From Ignisphaera cupida (GTDB lineage Archaea > Thermoproteota > Thermoprotei_A > Sulfolobales > Ignisphaeraceae), in assembly GCF_030186535.1 (NCBI RefSeq), contig NZ_JASNVW010000003.1, positions 213,157 to 277,156 of the forward strand: a stretch of 64,000 nt of DNA, in the 5' to 3' direction. The position numbers and the translations under genes were made by a program. A model generated the notes under the pieces. The model made no database searches. It was not told where the DNA came from and was given only the letters and a program-made list of their open reading frames with translations. Numbering within the stretch: the stretch's first letter is position 1; each line of letters opens with the position of its first letter. Shown piece after piece: positions 62,703 to 64,000 of the stretch.

Positions 62703-63890
62703 ATGGAAACAGCTTTTGCAGAGCTTATACTACACGAGGGAAAAGTTCCACAGTATCTTCTTCGCTACATGAGGAAATTGTCTCATGCAATACTTAACTA
62801 CATACATGAGGTGTTCGGCCCTGAGGAAATTGTTAAAAGAGTTGCAGATCCTTTTTGGTTTCAAGCATTCAATAATGTGATTGGAATGGATTGGGATAGC
62901 AGTGGTGCTACAACAGTTGTTATATACATGCTGAAAAGCTTTGCTAACCCAAGTTCTTTTAAGGATCTTGGAATAGCTGTGCTTGGTGGTAAGGGAGAAG
63001 ACTCAAGAAGTGTTGTTAATGAGGTGAGGGAAATTGGAGATAGAATAGATGCTAACTATATCGAAGCTGTTAGTAGATTAGGTGCAAAAATTGATGGTGT
63101 TGCGCTTCAGGATGGCTACAGCTTATACATACATAGCATTGTGGTGAGTGAGAAGGGTCTTTGGACCATAGTTCAACAAGGAATGAATGTTAGCACAAAG
63201 CTTGCTAGAAGATACCATATTCACGGCAATTCCATGATAAGAATTAGTGGCGATCCACATAGTGGCATAGCCTGTAATTCTATTGGTGTTGCCATTAATC
63301 TTATTGATAGCGAGGCTGAGAAAAGCAGAAAAACAATCTTGGATATAGTGTTATCAACACCGTATAGCAGCATCTTAAGGGACATAGCATTGATTAATAG
63401 AATGATCAGAGGGGATAAAGGCCTTGAGCAGTGGATTGCCCAAAGAAGCCCATTTTTACAACAAAACATACAAAGCAATGACAATGTGCATAGAATAGGG
63501 CATTTATTTTATAGACCAGTAACAAATATTGCAAGAATAGAGAATGTGCTAAAGAAGCTAACAGAAATCAAGCCACAAACATTTGAAGAGCTTCTTCTAT
63601 TCAAGGGATTGGGACCTGAAACACTTAGGGCACTAGCTCTAGTAGCTGATGTAATATACCACTCAAAACCCTCATTTAAAGACCCTGTCACACATCCTCT
63701 AGACCCATTCATATACTCATATGCACATGGAGGAAAAGATGGCATTCCTTACCCCATTAAAATAGAGCTAATGAAACAAACAATAAACTTTTTGGAGGAG
63801 GCAATTCAAGAATCAAAAATAGATAACAACACAAAGAAAAAGGCCTTAGAAAGACTATACAAACTATTTAAAGATATCGTTAATCAATAA
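62703..63890 (+). CDS. DUF763 family protein
   Basis: 395 residues, the full DUF763 length. The N terminus ELILHEGKVPQYLLRYMRKL is followed by DPFWFQAFNNVIGMDWDSSG, LQDGYSLYIHSIVVSEKGLW and TIVQQGMN, with the C-terminal HGGKDGIPYPIKIELMKQTI. A helix-hairpin-helix-like LLLFKGLGPETLRALALVAD is present, so DNA binding is likely. Biochemical role is not settled. Divergent from the glycogen synthase gene. Confidence 0.85.
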   Translation: METAFAELILHEGKVPQYLLRYMRKLSHAILNYIHEVFGPEEIVKRVADPFWFQAFNNVIGMDWDSSGATTVVIYMLKSFANPSSFKDLGIAVLGGKGEDSRSVVNEVREIGDRIDANYIEAVSRLGAKIDGVALQDGYSLYIHSIVVSEKGLWTIVQQGMNVSTKLARRYHIHGNSMIRISGDPHSGIACNSIGVAINLIDSEAEKSRKTILDIVLSTPYSSILRDIALINRMIRGDKGLEQWIAQRSPFLQQNIQSNDNVHRIGHLFYRPVTNIARIENVLKKLTEIKPQTFEELLLFKGLGPETLRALALVADVIYHSKPSFKDPVTHPLDPFIYSYAHGGKDGIPYPIKIELMKQTINFLEEAIQESKIDNNTKKKALERLYKLFKDIVNQ

Positions 63891-64000
63891 ACAAATCAAA
63901 TTAAGCACATAACATAAATGTTTTATTTAATATTTATTGTATAAACAGCTTGACAAAAACAATAAATGACCACAATATTAATTCGAATTAGCCTTACCAC
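63891..64000. other. Right-edge non-coding DNA
   Basis: AT-rich end of the window; no gene, RNA or repeat was seen. Confidence 0.5.

Noticed and set aside
1..64000. CRISPR array or prophage
   Set aside because: No regularly spaced repeats and no phage structural genes were seen.

Overview
The window looks like chromosomal DNA of an AT-rich hyperthermophilic crenarchaeon (Desulfurococcales-like; an Ignisphaera-type heterotroph is a plausible guess, which is inference). Supporting signs are the CTP-dependent archaeal riboflavin kinase, archaeal TrpRS, XPB-Bax1, HerA-NurA, archaeal Elp3, a form III RuBisCO, SPOUT and translin family genes, a tRNA-Tyr with a short intron, TATA-like boxes with many GTG/TTG starts, and four C/D box guide sRNAs lying in short intergenic gaps.

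Layout. 1-11 kb: the 3' part of an ABC exporter fused to DUF1854, a divergent three-gene ECF vitamin transporter, a ParA ATPase, a nitroreductase, a LysE exporter, trpS, ribK and an MTA/purine nucleoside phosphorylase. 11-19.8 kb: an accessory, eroding island with a LEA14-like gene, a decayed HerA duplicate, a VapBC module with an intact antitoxin, a perfect operator palindrome and a broken toxin, a decayed archaeal ATPase, an intact herA-nurA pair, and an IS200/IS605-type element carrying a dead tnpB. 19.8-24.4 kb: sufCB, a membrane-anchored winged-helix regulator, a MoaD-MoaE fusion and a VTT membrane protein. 24.4-37.9 kb: sugar metabolism, with two FGGY kinases, RuBisCO III beside a phosphoglycolate-phosphatase-like HAD, an aldo/keto reductase, a ribose-type ABC importer and a fucose-isomerase-family enzyme; together they suggest import and catabolism of a deoxy sugar or pentose. 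38-42.5 kb: elp3, a convergent Trm9-like methyltransferase and an orphan formate dehydrogenase catalytic subunit. 42.6-46.9 kb: pstSCAB-phoU. 47-51.2 kb: a translationally coupled trio of an unknown protein with a PD-(D/E)XK-like motif, an XPB-family protein with degraded ATPase motifs, and Bax1. 51.5-55.5 kb: a group 3b NiFe hydrogenase (sulfhydrogenase) operon. 55.6-64 kb: translin, SPOUT methylase, tRNA-Tyr, MFS, branched-chain aminotransferase, a methyltransferase, a glycogen-synthase-like GT5 enzyme and a DUF763 protein.

The most unusual items are the XPB-Bax1 operon whose helicase has lost both the Walker A lysine and the motif VI arginines, a 39-bp mini-element built from the two ends of the local IS605-type transposon, four C/D sRNAs with strict 12-nt guide spacing (one sharing sequence with the start of a methyltransferase gene), and the vapC that carries both a frameshift and a catalytic Asp-to-Asn change. 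All functional calls are from reading motifs by eye; no database search was run.
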